Source of the DNA: Gemmataceae bacterium
Lineage (GTDB): Bacteria > Planctomycetota > Planctomycetia > Gemmatales > Gemmataceae
Reading direction: 5' to 3'
Length of the DNA: 64,000 bases
NCBI GenBank assembly: GCA_019636445.1
Contig: JAHBXO010000017.1
Span: 50,266-114,265, forward strand
Position 1 is the first letter of the stretch. Each line of letters begins with the position of its first letter. Shown piece after piece: positions 8,524 through 17,068 of the stretch. The position numbers and the translations under genes were made by a program. A model generated the notes under the pieces. That model was not told the origin of the DNA, ran no database searches, and saw only the letters and a list, made by a program, of their open reading frames with translations.

Positions 8524-10452
8524 TCAGCGTTTTTCGTTGTCTTGCAAGCCCAGTAGCACGCCGACCTGACCGAACGGCGCGATGACCGCCCGGGGCCAGG
8601 TCTTGCCGTAGGTCGCGCCCAGGTTGCGGTCGCGGGTGCGCGCCGCGTTGTGGCGAGCGAGGGCGAGCCGGCCCCACGCCGGGCCGAGTTTGAGTTTCTT
8701 CGGATCGAGGTCTTCCGGGATCGGCGCGTCCTCGTCCTTGGCGGCCTGCCCGCGATCGGACGCGAGTCGGTTGCGAAGCACTTCGGCTTTGGCGAAGGCC
8801 TTGAGGTGTTCGTCGAGGATCGATTTGACGAACTCGTCTGCTTTCTCCGCCGCACCGGACCGCGCGGCATAGCGCGCCAATCGCAGAAGGGCGCTGCCGG
8901 AAAGCGAGGAATTCGGATCTCGTCGTGCTGCTTCGTCGCGCACGGCGCGTTCGGCCATCTCGATGAACTGACCCGGCGGATCGGACCATTCCGCCGCGAG
9001 TGCCAACGCCTTGAGGCGAGGGTCCGTTTTACCGGGTCGGTTCAAGAGGGCGGTCAGTTCCGTTTCGTTCTTCCGGATCAGATGAATGGCGGTGTAGGCC
9101 CATCGTGTCGATTCCGACGGTTCGCTGGCGCCGGGGGCCGGTACCACGGCCGGAACCCCCTTGATTTCGAGGATCGTCCAGAGTGCGTGCGCCGAGGCGG
9201 GGGTCGGCGCGGGCGGCGGGTTCGGTGCGGCGAGTTGCGCCTTCAGTTTTTCCCCAATCTCTTTGGCGAGATCGTTCTGTTTGGCACGCAGGCACTCCAG
9301 GCCGAGTTGAGCCTCCGCTTCATAGAGTTCCGATTCGGCGAAGAGTGCCGGCAACGCCGAGCGGATCACCTCGACCTGATCGCGCGCAAGCAGTTCCCGC
9401 GTCAGTCGGCGCGTGAGGGCGGCGCGGGTGTCGAAGTCGGCGCGGGTGTCTCGTAAGCCCGACAAGACTCGTCGAAGTTGGCCCTGCACGCCTTCCAATT
9501 CCGCGGGGTTGGGCTTCACGCTTGCCCGGGCCTGCGGCGGTTGCGGCAACCAGTGGATACGCCGCTTGTCGATCACGTCGTCGCCGGTGCCTCCGAGCAA
9601 CAGTACGGCGAACGCGAGTTCGCCGTAAAGGTGCTCGCGGTCGGTTGTGCGCGGCGCGGAAGCCAGGTTTGCCAGCGCGCCGGTGAAGTACTCGATCGCC
9701 TTGTCCCGGTCTTTCTGGTCCTTTCCCTGTCGGGCTTCGTATTCGCCCAGGGCGATCCGCAGGGCGGCGGTGTAAAGCGGCAGCGGCTTGAGTTCCTCCG
9801 CGTCCAGCGTCGTCTGCCAGTCGACGATTTCCCGCTCCTCCCGCGCCTCCGTCCGCGACTTGAAGTAGAAGACCAAACCGATCGCCAGCGCGAGGATCGG
9901 CACGCCGATGATCGCGGCCCATTTGACGTAGATCGAAGTTGGCAGCGGCTCGAGATCCTCCTTGATCACGCCCGTCGCGCGGAGCGTCTCGCCCGACACG
10001 AGCTTGTTGTCCCGAGCACTGGTCACATCCGAGAGGACTTCCGTCTTCGCGCCTTCGGGGGCCTGGCGTTCGCGCCAGCCGCCTTTCTTTCCCTTGTCCT
10101 GCAACGGTACTTTCTGCCGGTGCTTGCAATCCGGGCACAGAACGTTCTTGCCCTGCATCGTCCACGCCACCGTCCAGGCGTGTTCGCACATCGCGCAGAC
10201 CATCGCGATCGTCTTCTGATCCTCCGGGACATCGTCGGGGTCGTCGTTGAGCGCGGCGGCGGCCAGTTCCTCGGCGTCGAGTTTCGGGGCCACCTTCGGG
10301 GGAGACGGCGCGGAAACCGCACCGTTCACGGAGGATTCGACGGTGAAGAGCTTGCGGCAGTCCTTGTTCGCGCAGGTGACCTTCTTGCCCAGCAGTTCAT
10401 CCTTGAGCCGGTAGCCTTTGTCGCAGAACGGGCATTTGGCGTCGATCGCCAT
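8524..10452 (-). CDS. Zinc-ribbon, single-pass membrane protein with TPR-like C-terminus
   Basis: A 642-residue protein started at the ATG giving MAIDAKCPFCDKGYRLKD. Two zinc-binding modules sit at the N-terminus: CPFC...CANKDC (residues 7-28) and CAMC...CPDC (near residues 84-110), the MJ0042-like pattern common in planctomycetes. A membrane segment follows (YVKWAAIIGVPILALAIGLV, about residues 178-198). The remaining 440 residues are helical, with weak TPR-like pairs (YTAALRIALGEYEARQ, DKAIEYFTGALANLAS). No enzyme motif is visible. This places zinc ribbons in the cytoplasm and the helical part outside, if orientation follows the usual rule. It is the first gene of a pair with the DUF1080 gene and is separated from the upstream scaffold gene by a strong terminator. 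Confidence 0.75.
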   Translation of the reverse strand: MAIDAKCPFCDKGYRLKDELLGKKVTCANKDCRKLFTVESSVNGAVSAPSPPKVAPKLDAEELAAAALNDDPDDVPEDQKTIAMVCAMCEHAWTVAWTMQGKNVLCPDCKHRQKVPLQDKGKKGGWRERQAPEGAKTEVLSDVTSARDNKLVSGETLRATGVIKEDLEPLPTSIYVKWAAIIGVPILALAIGLVFYFKSRTEAREEREIVDWQTTLDAEELKPLPLYTAALRIALGEYEARQGKDQKDRDKAIEYFTGALANLASAPRTTDREHLYGELAFAVLLLGGTGDDVIDKRRIHWLPQPPQARASVKPNPAELEGVQGQLRRVLSGLRDTRADFDTRAALTRRLTRELLARDQVEVIRSALPALFAESELYEAEAQLGLECLRAKQNDLAKEIGEKLKAQLAAPNPPPAPTPASAHALWTILEIKGVPAVVPAPGASEPSESTRWAYTAIHLIRKNETELTALLNRPGKTDPRLKALALAAEWSDPPGQFIEMAERAVRDEAARRDPNSSLSGSALLRLARYAARSGAAEKADEFVKSILDEHLKAFAKAEVLRNRLASDRGQAAKDEDAPIPEDLDPKKLKLGPAWGRLALARHNAARTRDRNLGATYGKTWPRAVIAPFGQVGVLLGLQDNEKR

Positions 10453-10534
10453 GGAGAGCGCACCTGAGCAGACGGGAGCAGGCGAGTTGCATTGATTATC
10501 GGGGCCGGACGGCACGGCGGCAATCAAACAAAAA

Positions 10535-10566
10535 CGGGAGCCGCCCAAGGATGGGAACGGCTCCCG
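10535..10566 (-). terminator. Rho-independent terminator of the scaffold gene
   Basis: On the minus strand a 9-bp stem (CGGGAGCCG / CGGCTCCCG) with an inner CCCA/TGGG stem is followed by TTTTTGTTTG. It lies about 20 nt after the stop of the 1280-residue gene and separates it from the zinc-ribbon gene. Confidence 0.9.
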
Positions 10567-10587
10567 AGAGGATGGCGTTGGTGGAAC

Positions 10588-13500
10588 TCAAGGGCGGGCG
10601 GCTTCGAGCGCCAGTCGTGCAGGCCCCTGGATCCGCTCGAGCGCGGCCGCCACGCTTCGACGGCCCGGCTTGGCCCGGCTTTCCCACTCGGCACCGGTCT
10701 TGAAGTCGTTCGCGGCGTCCGACGATTGGCCTTGGGCGTACTTGCTAAGGCCCAGGAAATACCAGTATCGGGCGTCGGCGGGGTCGGCTTTCGCGGCTTC
10801 CGCAAAAGCCTTTTCGGCATCGGCGTATCGGCCGGCGAAGTAGGCCGTCGTTCCGCGGTCATAGGCCGCGGCCGATTGTTCCGCCTTCGCCGTCGCCAGA
10901 TCGCTCAACGGCACCACCGCGCCGGCTCGTGCGCTCGCCAGATCCTTTTCGAACTGTTCGAGGCGTTGTGCCATCTTCGCTTCAAATTGTTTCGCGTCGT
11001 CCGCGCGGGCAACGCGCTCCTTTTGAAGGTCCAGGTCGGCGGCCTTCTTCTGTTCCGTCAAGGTCGCCTGCGCCATCGCCAGTTTCGCATCCGCATCCTT
11101 CGTAGCGGCGGCGACCGCCTTCTTGACTTCATCCACGATCCGCTTGTCGGCCTGATCCACCTTCGCTTGGAGATCCGCCATCGCCTTCTGGCTGGCGGTC
11201 TTGGCGTCCGCGAGTTGTTTTTCCGCGTCCTTTTTCGCCGCAGTCAGGTCGCCCAAGGCCGTCGCGAGCTTCTTGTCCGCATCGTCCTTCTGCTTCTTCA
11301 TCAAGTCGCGGGTGTCGGTGAGCTCCTTCGCCAGTTTCGCCAGTTCGCCCTCGCCGGTGATCAGGTTTGCCTTTTTGACGGCTTCGGGCAACGCCGCAAG
11401 TGCCTTCTCGCGGTCCGCCTTATCGTCGATCAGCTTGGCGGCCTTGAATTTCTCCAGAATCGGGTCGAGCGTTGCATCCACGGCCTTGAGTTTCGCCGTG
11501 GCCGCATCCGCCGCCAGTTTCGCGGCGTCCAGTAGTTTGCCTTTGTCCTCCGCTTCCTTCTTCGCGCTCGTCGCGTCGGTCAGCAGCTTGGCGGCATCGT
11601 CGGTCGCCTTCTTCACATCTCCGAGCAGGGCGGTTTTCTCGTCCATCAACTTCTTCGCGGCCATCTCGGCGGCGGTTGTCTTGGTCTTCTCCACCGCCAC
11701 GACGGCTTCGAGTTTCTTCTTTTCGTCGGCGAGAGTTTTCGCCGCGGATTCCGCCGCGGCTCGCTGGCTCTCCGCTTCGGTCTTGGCATCGGTCGCGAGT
11801 TTCTCCGTCGCCGCGAGCTTTGATTGCAAGTCGTTGAATTTCGTCTGCAGTTCCGCCGTGGCCTTTCCATCACCGCCGGAGCCTCCGCCGCTACCGCCTC
11901 CGCTGCTGGCGAGGAACATGCCGCCCGCGCCAATCCCGAGGCCGGCCACCAGGCTCAGCGCCGTGGCAAGCAGGGGACTGCGGGACTTGCCGGGCTTGGG
12001 TTCCGCATCGAGATCGAGGTCCGGGCGCGAGGTCGGCCGGGGCGCGAGCGTTTTCCGCGGGACCGTCGGCGTCGGCGAGGGTTCGCTCGCGCTCGACAGT
12101 TCCGAACGTCGGGATTCTTCCAAGGACGCTTGCATGCCCAGCCGGTCCGTGACTTTGGCCGCATCGGCGGACCAATCGATCATGCCGCTGTCTGCCGTCG
12201 CGTCCTTCGGCATGGTCACGTCGAATACCGATTCCTCCAGGTCCGCGCCATGGGGTTCGTCGAGTCGACCGCCGAGCACGGCCGAACGGCCCGTCGATTG
12301 CGGAATCGACGCACTGTCCGACGACCCCATCAACGGGATCTCATCCAGGTCCACATGGCCGGTGTTTTGCGCGGCCACGTCCATCTTGTTGAAGATGCTC
12401 GATGGCTGACCGGAATCGACGGCCGGATCGGCCGAGAGCGCATCGGGATCCGCGAGGTTGACGCTGGACGATTGCGGACCCGAAAGCGAACGCTCGGCCA
12501 TCGAGCGATCACCCAGAATGTTCGAGTCCGACGGCGACATGCCCGGGAGGTAATTGAAGTCCGGTTTGCCGTCGTCCTCTTCCAGTTGCCGGGCCAGTTC
12601 GGCTTCCAAGGCTTCGCTGCTGCCGTCGTCGTCAAACGCCGGCACGCTCTCGACCCGCAACGGCTCGGCCAGCGGTTGGTTCGCCGGCACCGGCGTGCGA
12701 CGGGCGCCATCCAGCGTTCCGCTCGTATCCACCACTTCGATGGAGGACGATCGGGCGTCGGTCGGGGCGGCCGGCGGTAGCGCGAAATTGATCGCGCCGG
12801 ACTGCGAGCCGAGCGACTTGCCGAGATTCAATTCGCCAGTGACTTCCAGGCCGGGCGGTGCGAGGTCAACGCGCCCGAGGTCGGCGGGCTGGGCGGGTCG
12901 ATCGACCAGAAGGTTCGAGTCGCCGGGAAGAGACGTGAGCAGACCGGAGGGCGGAGCGACGGCGCCGCTGAAGATGCCGGAGCCGGTGGCGGTCGGAGCC
13001 AAAGGTTTCGTGGCGGTGGAAAAGATGTCGGACGCGCCCTCGTTTTTTTCCGGGGGCAGTTCGATATCCGCGCTGGACGCTTTGAAATCGGAGGTGGGAT
13101 CGAGTCCCACCGGAGCGGCCGGAGGAGCGATCGGAGCCGAGAGCCAGCCCGACGCCGGGGCGACCGGAGTCACCTGTTCGGGTAGGACTTCGAAGTTGGT
13201 GGCCGAGAGCGAGGGCGGCATCGGTGCCGCCGGCTTGGGCGGCTCGGTCTTGGCGGGCGGCTTCGCCGGTGCGGCCGGCTTCTCCAGTTTGGCTTCCAAG
13301 CCGCGGCCGGGCCGGTTGGCGGCGCCGAACACGTCCGTGCCTTCCGCGGTCGGCGGAAGATCGATCTCGCCAACCGACGGCAGCCGCATCTCGCTCGACG
13401 ACGGATGCCAACTCCCCTTTGGCTGGGTCGGGGGGAGTTCGGGTGCGCTGGGCAATTCGAACGAGGGCGTCGCGGGTGTCGCGGGTGCCTTGGGTTCCTC

Positions 13501-14430
13501 GCTGCGCGCGATCGGCTTAGGCTTGGGCAACTCGACGCGGACCGCACCCGGTCCGGCACCGGGCCGCGACGCCTTGCTGAACACATCCGCGCTGCTCGTC
13601 TCTTCCGGCGGTAGATCGATGTTCGCCATCGAAGGGACGCCAATGTTGCCCGACGAGGGGTGCCAGCTATCGGGGTGCGCCGGCGCCGCCGGCTTGGGAG
13701 GTGCCGGTTTCGGTTCGGTCTTCGCGGCCGGCGGTTGCAGTTTCGAACCTGGCAGGTCCAGTTCGGCCCAGGTGGCGTTCATATTGCCGACGGATGGTAC
13801 CGAAGGCATTCGGGATTTGGAGTCGCCCGCTGGCGGGACATCGGGCAGTTTCGTGGAATCCAGGATCCAGCCCGATCCCGGCGCGGTGGGCTTCAACGGG
13901 CCGCCGATGGCGTCTTCGGCGGTTGCGGCCGGTTCATCGATCGCCTGCATCACCGAACGGCGGACGGCCGAGGTGCTGGGTCCGGCCAGCGCTTTCATGT
14001 CCACTTCGGGTTCCGAGCCGAGATCAACCTCATCCTGACTGAGGTTCACGCCCTCAGGTGCCTTGCCGGCCGCGACCGGCAGTTTGATGCTCGAGAGACC
14101 GGATTTCAATTTTCCACTCAGCGGGCCGGATGAAGGCAATTCGTCGGCAAGAACCACCGAGTCGTCCGGATCGGTAAAGAGCATCGTGGATTGCGGTACG
14201 GGGATGTTGCCGACTTGATCATCCTCCAACTCGATCATGTCAGTGGCCTGGTCGTCCGTTTTCGATCCGGAGTCCGTTGGCGAATCGGGCAGATCCTTCT
14301 TGATGGGCGGCGGGGTGATTTGCAACCAATCGTCGGTGCGCAGAAATTCGGGTAATTCGGCCTTGGATTTTGGATCGTTGGGATTCGGTTTGTTCGGTCC
14401 CTTGCGATCGTTGGGGTTCTTCTTGGCCAT
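10588..14430 (-). CDS. Large scaffold-like protein: disordered repeats, membrane anchor, coiled coil, TPR
   Basis: A 1280-residue protein with no recognised enzyme domain. Residues 1 to about 800 are low-complexity and rich in Pro, Ala, Ser and acidic residues, with a recurring block of the type WHPSSGNIGVPSMANIDLPP then ADVF or TDVFGAANRPG near residues 250, 338 and, degenerately, 447. A membrane segment (LLATALSLVAGLGIGAGGMF, about 818-838) is followed by a Gly-Ser run, GGGSGGGSGGDG. A long heptad coiled coil with many Ala and Lys fills about residues 858-1190, and the C-terminus is a TPR pair (YDRGTTAYFAGRYADAEKAF). The start is the ATG at 14430 (MAKKNPNDRKG); the longer open frame upstream is AT-richer and looks non-coding. 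Architecture suggests a membrane-tethered spacer or assembly platform; that is an inference. Confidence 0.75.
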   Translation of the reverse strand: MAKKNPNDRKGPNKPNPNDPKSKAELPEFLRTDDWLQITPPPIKKDLPDSPTDSGSKTDDQATDMIELEDDQVGNIPVPQSTMLFTDPDDSVVLADELPSSGPLSGKLKSGLSSIKLPVAAGKAPEGVNLSQDEVDLGSEPEVDMKALAGPSTSAVRRSVMQAIDEPAATAEDAIGGPLKPTAPGSGWILDSTKLPDVPPAGDSKSRMPSVPSVGNMNATWAELDLPGSKLQPPAAKTEPKPAPPKPAAPAHPDSWHPSSGNIGVPSMANIDLPPEETSSADVFSKASRPGAGPGAVRVELPKPKPIARSEEPKAPATPATPSFELPSAPELPPTQPKGSWHPSSSEMRLPSVGEIDLPPTAEGTDVFGAANRPGRGLEAKLEKPAAPAKPPAKTEPPKPAAPMPPSLSATNFEVLPEQVTPVAPASGWLSAPIAPPAAPVGLDPTSDFKASSADIELPPEKNEGASDIFSTATKPLAPTATGSGIFSGAVAPPSGLLTSLPGDSNLLVDRPAQPADLGRVDLAPPGLEVTGELNLGKSLGSQSGAINFALPPAAPTDARSSSIEVVDTSGTLDGARRTPVPANQPLAEPLRVESVPAFDDDGSSEALEAELARQLEEDDGKPDFNYLPGMSPSDSNILGDRSMAERSLSGPQSSSVNLADPDALSADPAVDSGQPSSIFNKMDVAAQNTGHVDLDEIPLMGSSDSASIPQSTGRSAVLGGRLDEPHGADLEESVFDVTMPKDATADSGMIDWSADAAKVTDRLGMQASLEESRRSELSSASEPSPTPTVPRKTLAPRPTSRPDLDLDAEPKPGKSRSPLLATALSLVAGLGIGAGGMFLASSGGGSGGGSGGDGKATAELQTKFNDLQSKLAATEKLATDAKTEAESQRAAAESAAKTLADEKKKLEAVVAVEKTKTTAAEMAAKKLMDEKTALLGDVKKATDDAAKLLTDATSAKKEAEDKGKLLDAAKLAADAATAKLKAVDATLDPILEKFKAAKLIDDKADREKALAALPEAVKKANLITGEGELAKLAKELTDTRDLMKKQKDDADKKLATALGDLTAAKKDAEKQLADAKTASQKAMADLQAKVDQADKRIVDEVKKAVAAATKDADAKLAMAQATLTEQKKAADLDLQKERVARADDAKQFEAKMAQRLEQFEKDLASARAGAVVPLSDLATAKAEQSAAAYDRGTTAYFAGRYADAEKAFAEAAKADPADARYWYFLGLSKYAQGQSSDAANDFKTGAEWESRAKPGRRSVAAALERIQGPARLALEAARP

Positions 14431-14945
14431 CGAACCGTCTCCCGAGTAAATCCCGTCGGAAATGCTGATTGGGCGTAGATCGCCCCCCGCGCAAACAGTG
14501 TAATCGGTTTGTTCTCCGTCAAAAGCCCAATCGTAAGAATTCCCAGATTTCCAATCCGATGCCTCTCCACCGGTCCGCACGACCGGAACCGGACACCAAT
14601 CTCTTGCAAGACTTCGGGAAAGTTTGCTGATACGGTCGGGATTTTTGCCAAAGCGACGGGATGTTTCTGCGCAGATTCGGTGCAGGCTGTCGCGTACCGT
14701 GATGCTAATGGACAAACTCTTCAAATAGGCCTTATCGAAAGACGTCCGGAGAAACTCGTCGGTTGAATGTCGAAAACAACACGGAATCAAGTGGTTTTCA
14801 TGAAACGTTCCATCGGCTTCCAATCGCTAACCAGTCTGAATTCCGCGACACGGACGCCAGGTTCAGGAAAGAATGAAATTGAAAAATCCCTTCTGGCACC
14901 GACTTTGCGAATGAAGTCCTACGTTGGAAGGGACGGCCCGAAAAT
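14431..14945. other. Divergent intergenic region (515 nt), no gene supported
   Basis: This stretch separates the scaffold gene (minus) from the small RHH-like gene (plus). It is visibly richer in A and T than the flanking genes and presumably holds both promoters. Open frames exist on both strands but have no family resemblance and no compositional bias of real genes. Confidence 0.5.
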
Positions 14946-15251
14946 ATGAGGCTGTTTTCGAGTTTTATTCCCACCAACACTTCCGTTTCGCTTCCGTCTA
15001 ACCCCGCGATTCCTATGATTGCCACCGCGATGGTCGCACCGACTCCCGCTCCGCCGGCGGCGCTGGAATGCAACCGCTCCGATCAGGAAGTCGTCGAACT
15101 GCCTTTGTTGCTGCCCCGGTGGCAGGCCGAGGTTCTTGAAGCCGCCGCGACTCGCCGTGGCATGACCACGGGGCAGATCCTGCGGCGCGTCATCGGCGAC
15201 CTGTTTGGCGGTGCGCCCGGCAGCCCGGAGGCCTCCACGAACGGTCGCTAA
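14946..15251 (+). CDS. Small protein with ribbon-helix-helix-like C-terminus
   Basis: A 101-residue protein. The first 40 residues are unstructured; the rest (VVELPLLLPRWQAEVLEAAA, then TRRGMTTGQILRRVIGDLF) has the strand-helix-turn-helix pattern of ribbon-helix-helix DNA-binding or antitoxin-like proteins. Similar short proteins are scattered in planctomycete genomes. No toxin partner lies next to it; the gene that follows 12 nt later encodes an alpha/beta-hydrolase-like protein. A role in DNA binding is suggested only by the predicted fold. The start could also be an internal ATG giving MIATAMVAPTP. Confidence 0.6.
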   Translation: MRLFSSFIPTNTSVSLPSNPAIPMIATAMVAPTPAPPAALECNRSDQEVVELPLLLPRWQAEVLEAAATRRGMTTGQILRRVIGDLFGGAPGSPEASTNGR

Positions 15252-15263
15252 TCGAACCGATCC

Positions 15264-15899
15264 ATGGGCCAAATTCCAATCCCGTCGACGGTCCCGCCAA
15301 ACGCTCGCCCCCGCGTTCTCTACCTCCACGATCATCTCGAACGAACTCTAGCGGATTCCGATCCGCTCGCCCTTGCACTGCGTTCTCGTGGTCTCTCAAT
15401 CCATTGCCCGAACGGCGGATCCACTTGGTGGCTGGATCGGATCGTGCCGGAATACGATCCCGCGCGGTCCGCGGAATCGATCGTCGTGGGCTGGTTGCGC
15501 GAACAATCGTATCCCGTTGCAGCACTCGGAGGCGAAGCGGCCTTTCGAATCGCATTCCGTTATCCACGCCTCATACCGGTGGTGGCCGGTTGGGATTGTG
15601 CCTTCGATTTCCACGAACTGATCGGTCGCGGGACCATGCTGGACCGCCATTTCGAACGGCAGGAACAGGCACGACAGCACACCGCCATCCTGCAGATCCG
15701 TGCGAACGATCCGCCGCGGGCCATTTGGTTCGGTTGTCCCCCGGAATCGGAGAATTATCGCGGCCACGATCGTTTGCACGAGAAACTCGCCGCCGTTGGC
15801 GTCGCACACGAATTCGTCGTCGCGGAAGAGTGTCCGGTCGAGGCGATTGCGGATTTTCTCCGATCAGGGCTGGAACGGGAAGCCCGTCGACTGCTGTGA
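15264..15899 (+). CDS. Alpha/beta-hydrolase-like protein lacking the usual catalytic residues
   Basis: A 211-residue protein with the layout of a short esterase-type alpha/beta hydrolase: an early strand with LYLHDHLER, a nucleophile-elbow region PVAALGGEAAFRIAFRYP, and a late strand with AIWFGCPPESENYRGH followed by HEKLAAVGVAHEFVV. In active relatives the elbow reads GxSMGG; here the Ser position is Ala (about residue 87), and the C-terminal His segment (usually G-H-x-W) is absent, replaced by ECPVEAIADFL. The protein is therefore probably not a hydrolase in the usual sense. It lies 12 nt after the RHH-like gene and ends just before the Pho-box-like repeat of pstS. No signal peptide. Confidence 0.65.
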   Translation: MGQIPIPSTVPPNARPRVLYLHDHLERTLADSDPLALALRSRGLSIHCPNGGSTWWLDRIVPEYDPARSAESIVVGWLREQSYPVAALGGEAAFRIAFRYPRLIPVVAGWDCAFDFHELIGRGTMLDRHFERQEQARQHTAILQIRANDPPRAIWFGCPPESENYRGHDRLHEKLAAVGVAHEFVVAEECPVEAIADFLRSGLEREARRLL

Positions 15900-15901
15900 G
15901 C

Positions 15902-15919
15902 CTTCACGAAACCTTCATC
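15902..15919 (+). promoter_or_regulatory. Pho-box-like direct repeat upstream of pstS
   Basis: Two 7-bp direct repeats, CTTCACG and CTTCATC, are separated by AAAC, giving an 11-bp period. This is the architecture of PhoB/PhoP half-sites (7-4-7). It begins 3 nt after the preceding stop and lies about 70 nt before the pstS ATG, so a downstream promoter fits. Five of seven positions match between half-sites. Confidence 0.5.
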
Positions 15920-15987
15920 ATCTGCGCGCAGAACTTACATCTTCGATTCCTAGCTCATCCCTCATCGAATTCCTGCGGATCCACGCC

Positions 15988-17058
15988 ATGACACCCATCG
16001 CTCGAGTGATGCTGCTTTTGGGAACGTTTGCCTTCGCCGGCTGTGGCGGCGGTGGAGACAACGCGACAGAGGGCGGTACGCCGGTCCGCGTCAGTGCGGG
16101 CGGGGCGACGTTCGTCGATCCGATCATGCGTGCGTGGGCCAAGGACTATCGCAAGGCGAAGCGGACCGAAATTGACTACGTGAAGAGTGGTTCCGGAAAG
16201 GGGATCGGCGACCTGACGGCTAAGACGATCGACTTCGGCTGTACCGACGCGCCGATGAGCCGGAAGGAATTCGACGCGGCGAAGGCCGCTGGCGGCGATG
16301 TGTTGCACATCCCGGTCACGATGGGTGCCGTGGCCATCGTGTATAACATGCCCGGAATCGAACATCTGAATCTGACCGGCGCGGTGATCGCGGACATCTA
16401 CCTGCAAAAGGTTTCGAAGTGGAACGATGCCGCGATCGCGGCGCTGAACCCCGGCGTGGCCTTGCCGGACAAAGCCATCGTCGCGGTGCGCCGCGCCGAG
16501 TCAAGCGGGACGACGAATATCTTCTCGGAATATCTTTCCAAGGTCAGCCCTGCGTTCAAGGAGCAGGTCGGCACGACCAAAGAGATGAAACTCGGCGGAG
16601 GTGTCGGGCAGCAGGGGAACGACGGGATCGCGGGATTTGTGAAGAACAATGAAGGGGCGCTCGGCTACGTGGAACTGGCCTACGCGAACAAGAACAAGAT
16701 CGCGACTGCAAAACTGACGAACAAGGCCGGAAAGTTGGTTGGTCCCAACTCGGATAGCGTCACGGCGGCCGCGACGGCGGCCATGGGGGCCAAACCGACG
16801 GCCGAACCCTATACCCTCCACGACCTCACCTTCTCCCTCACGGACGCCGACGGTGACGGCAGCTACCCGATCGTCGGCATTAGCTACGCCATCATGTACA
16901 CAAAGCAATCCAAGGACAAAGGCCCGGCCGTCGTCGATTTCCTCAAGTGGGTTGTCGTCGACGGTCAGGTGTTGGCGAAGGACCTCGACTACGCTCCACT
17001 GCCGCTAGAGCTGGGGAAGAAGGCGCAAGCCAAACTCGATGGTGTGACGTTCGAGTAA
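15988..17058 (+). CDS. pstS: Phosphate ABC transporter, phosphate-binding lipoprotein
   Basis: PstS captures inorganic phosphate outside the inner membrane and hands it to the PstCA channel. The 356-residue protein begins with a lipoprotein signal (MLLLGTFAFAGCGGGG), with the lipobox FAGC putting the lipidated Cys near residue 18. Family motifs are clear: VSAGGATFVDPIMRAW, VKSGSGKGIGDLTAKTIDFG, the phosphate-contacting DAPMSRKEFD, VRRAESSGTTNIFSEYL and GVGQQGNDGIAGFVKNNEGA. The start is the ATG at 15988, where the signal begins; the open frame reaching further upstream would destroy the lipoprotein signal and overlap the previous gene by 200 nt. It is followed 10 nt later by the fused permease gene. 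A Pho-box-like repeat upstream suggests induction by phosphate starvation. Confidence 0.95.
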   Translation: MTPIARVMLLLGTFAFAGCGGGGDNATEGGTPVRVSAGGATFVDPIMRAWAKDYRKAKRTEIDYVKSGSGKGIGDLTAKTIDFGCTDAPMSRKEFDAAKAAGGDVLHIPVTMGAVAIVYNMPGIEHLNLTGAVIADIYLQKVSKWNDAAIAALNPGVALPDKAIVAVRRAESSGTTNIFSEYLSKVSPAFKEQVGTTKEMKLGGGVGQQGNDGIAGFVKNNEGALGYVELAYANKNKIATAKLTNKAGKLVGPNSDSVTAAATAAMGAKPTAEPYTLHDLTFSLTDADGDGSYPIVGISYAIMYTKQSKDKGPAVVDFLKWVVVDGQVLAKDLDYAPLPLELGKKAQAKLDGVTFE

Positions 17059-17068
17059 AACGACTCCC

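Noticed and set aside
14767..14949. A 60-codon plus-strand open frame whose stop overlaps the next ATG (ATGA)
   Set aside because: Its sequence has no family resemblance and lies in an AT-richer promoter region; the overlap alone is weak support.
15700..15987. Upstream extension of pstS
   Set aside because: It overlaps the preceding gene and removes the lipoprotein signal; the ATG at 15988 gives the normal PstS start.
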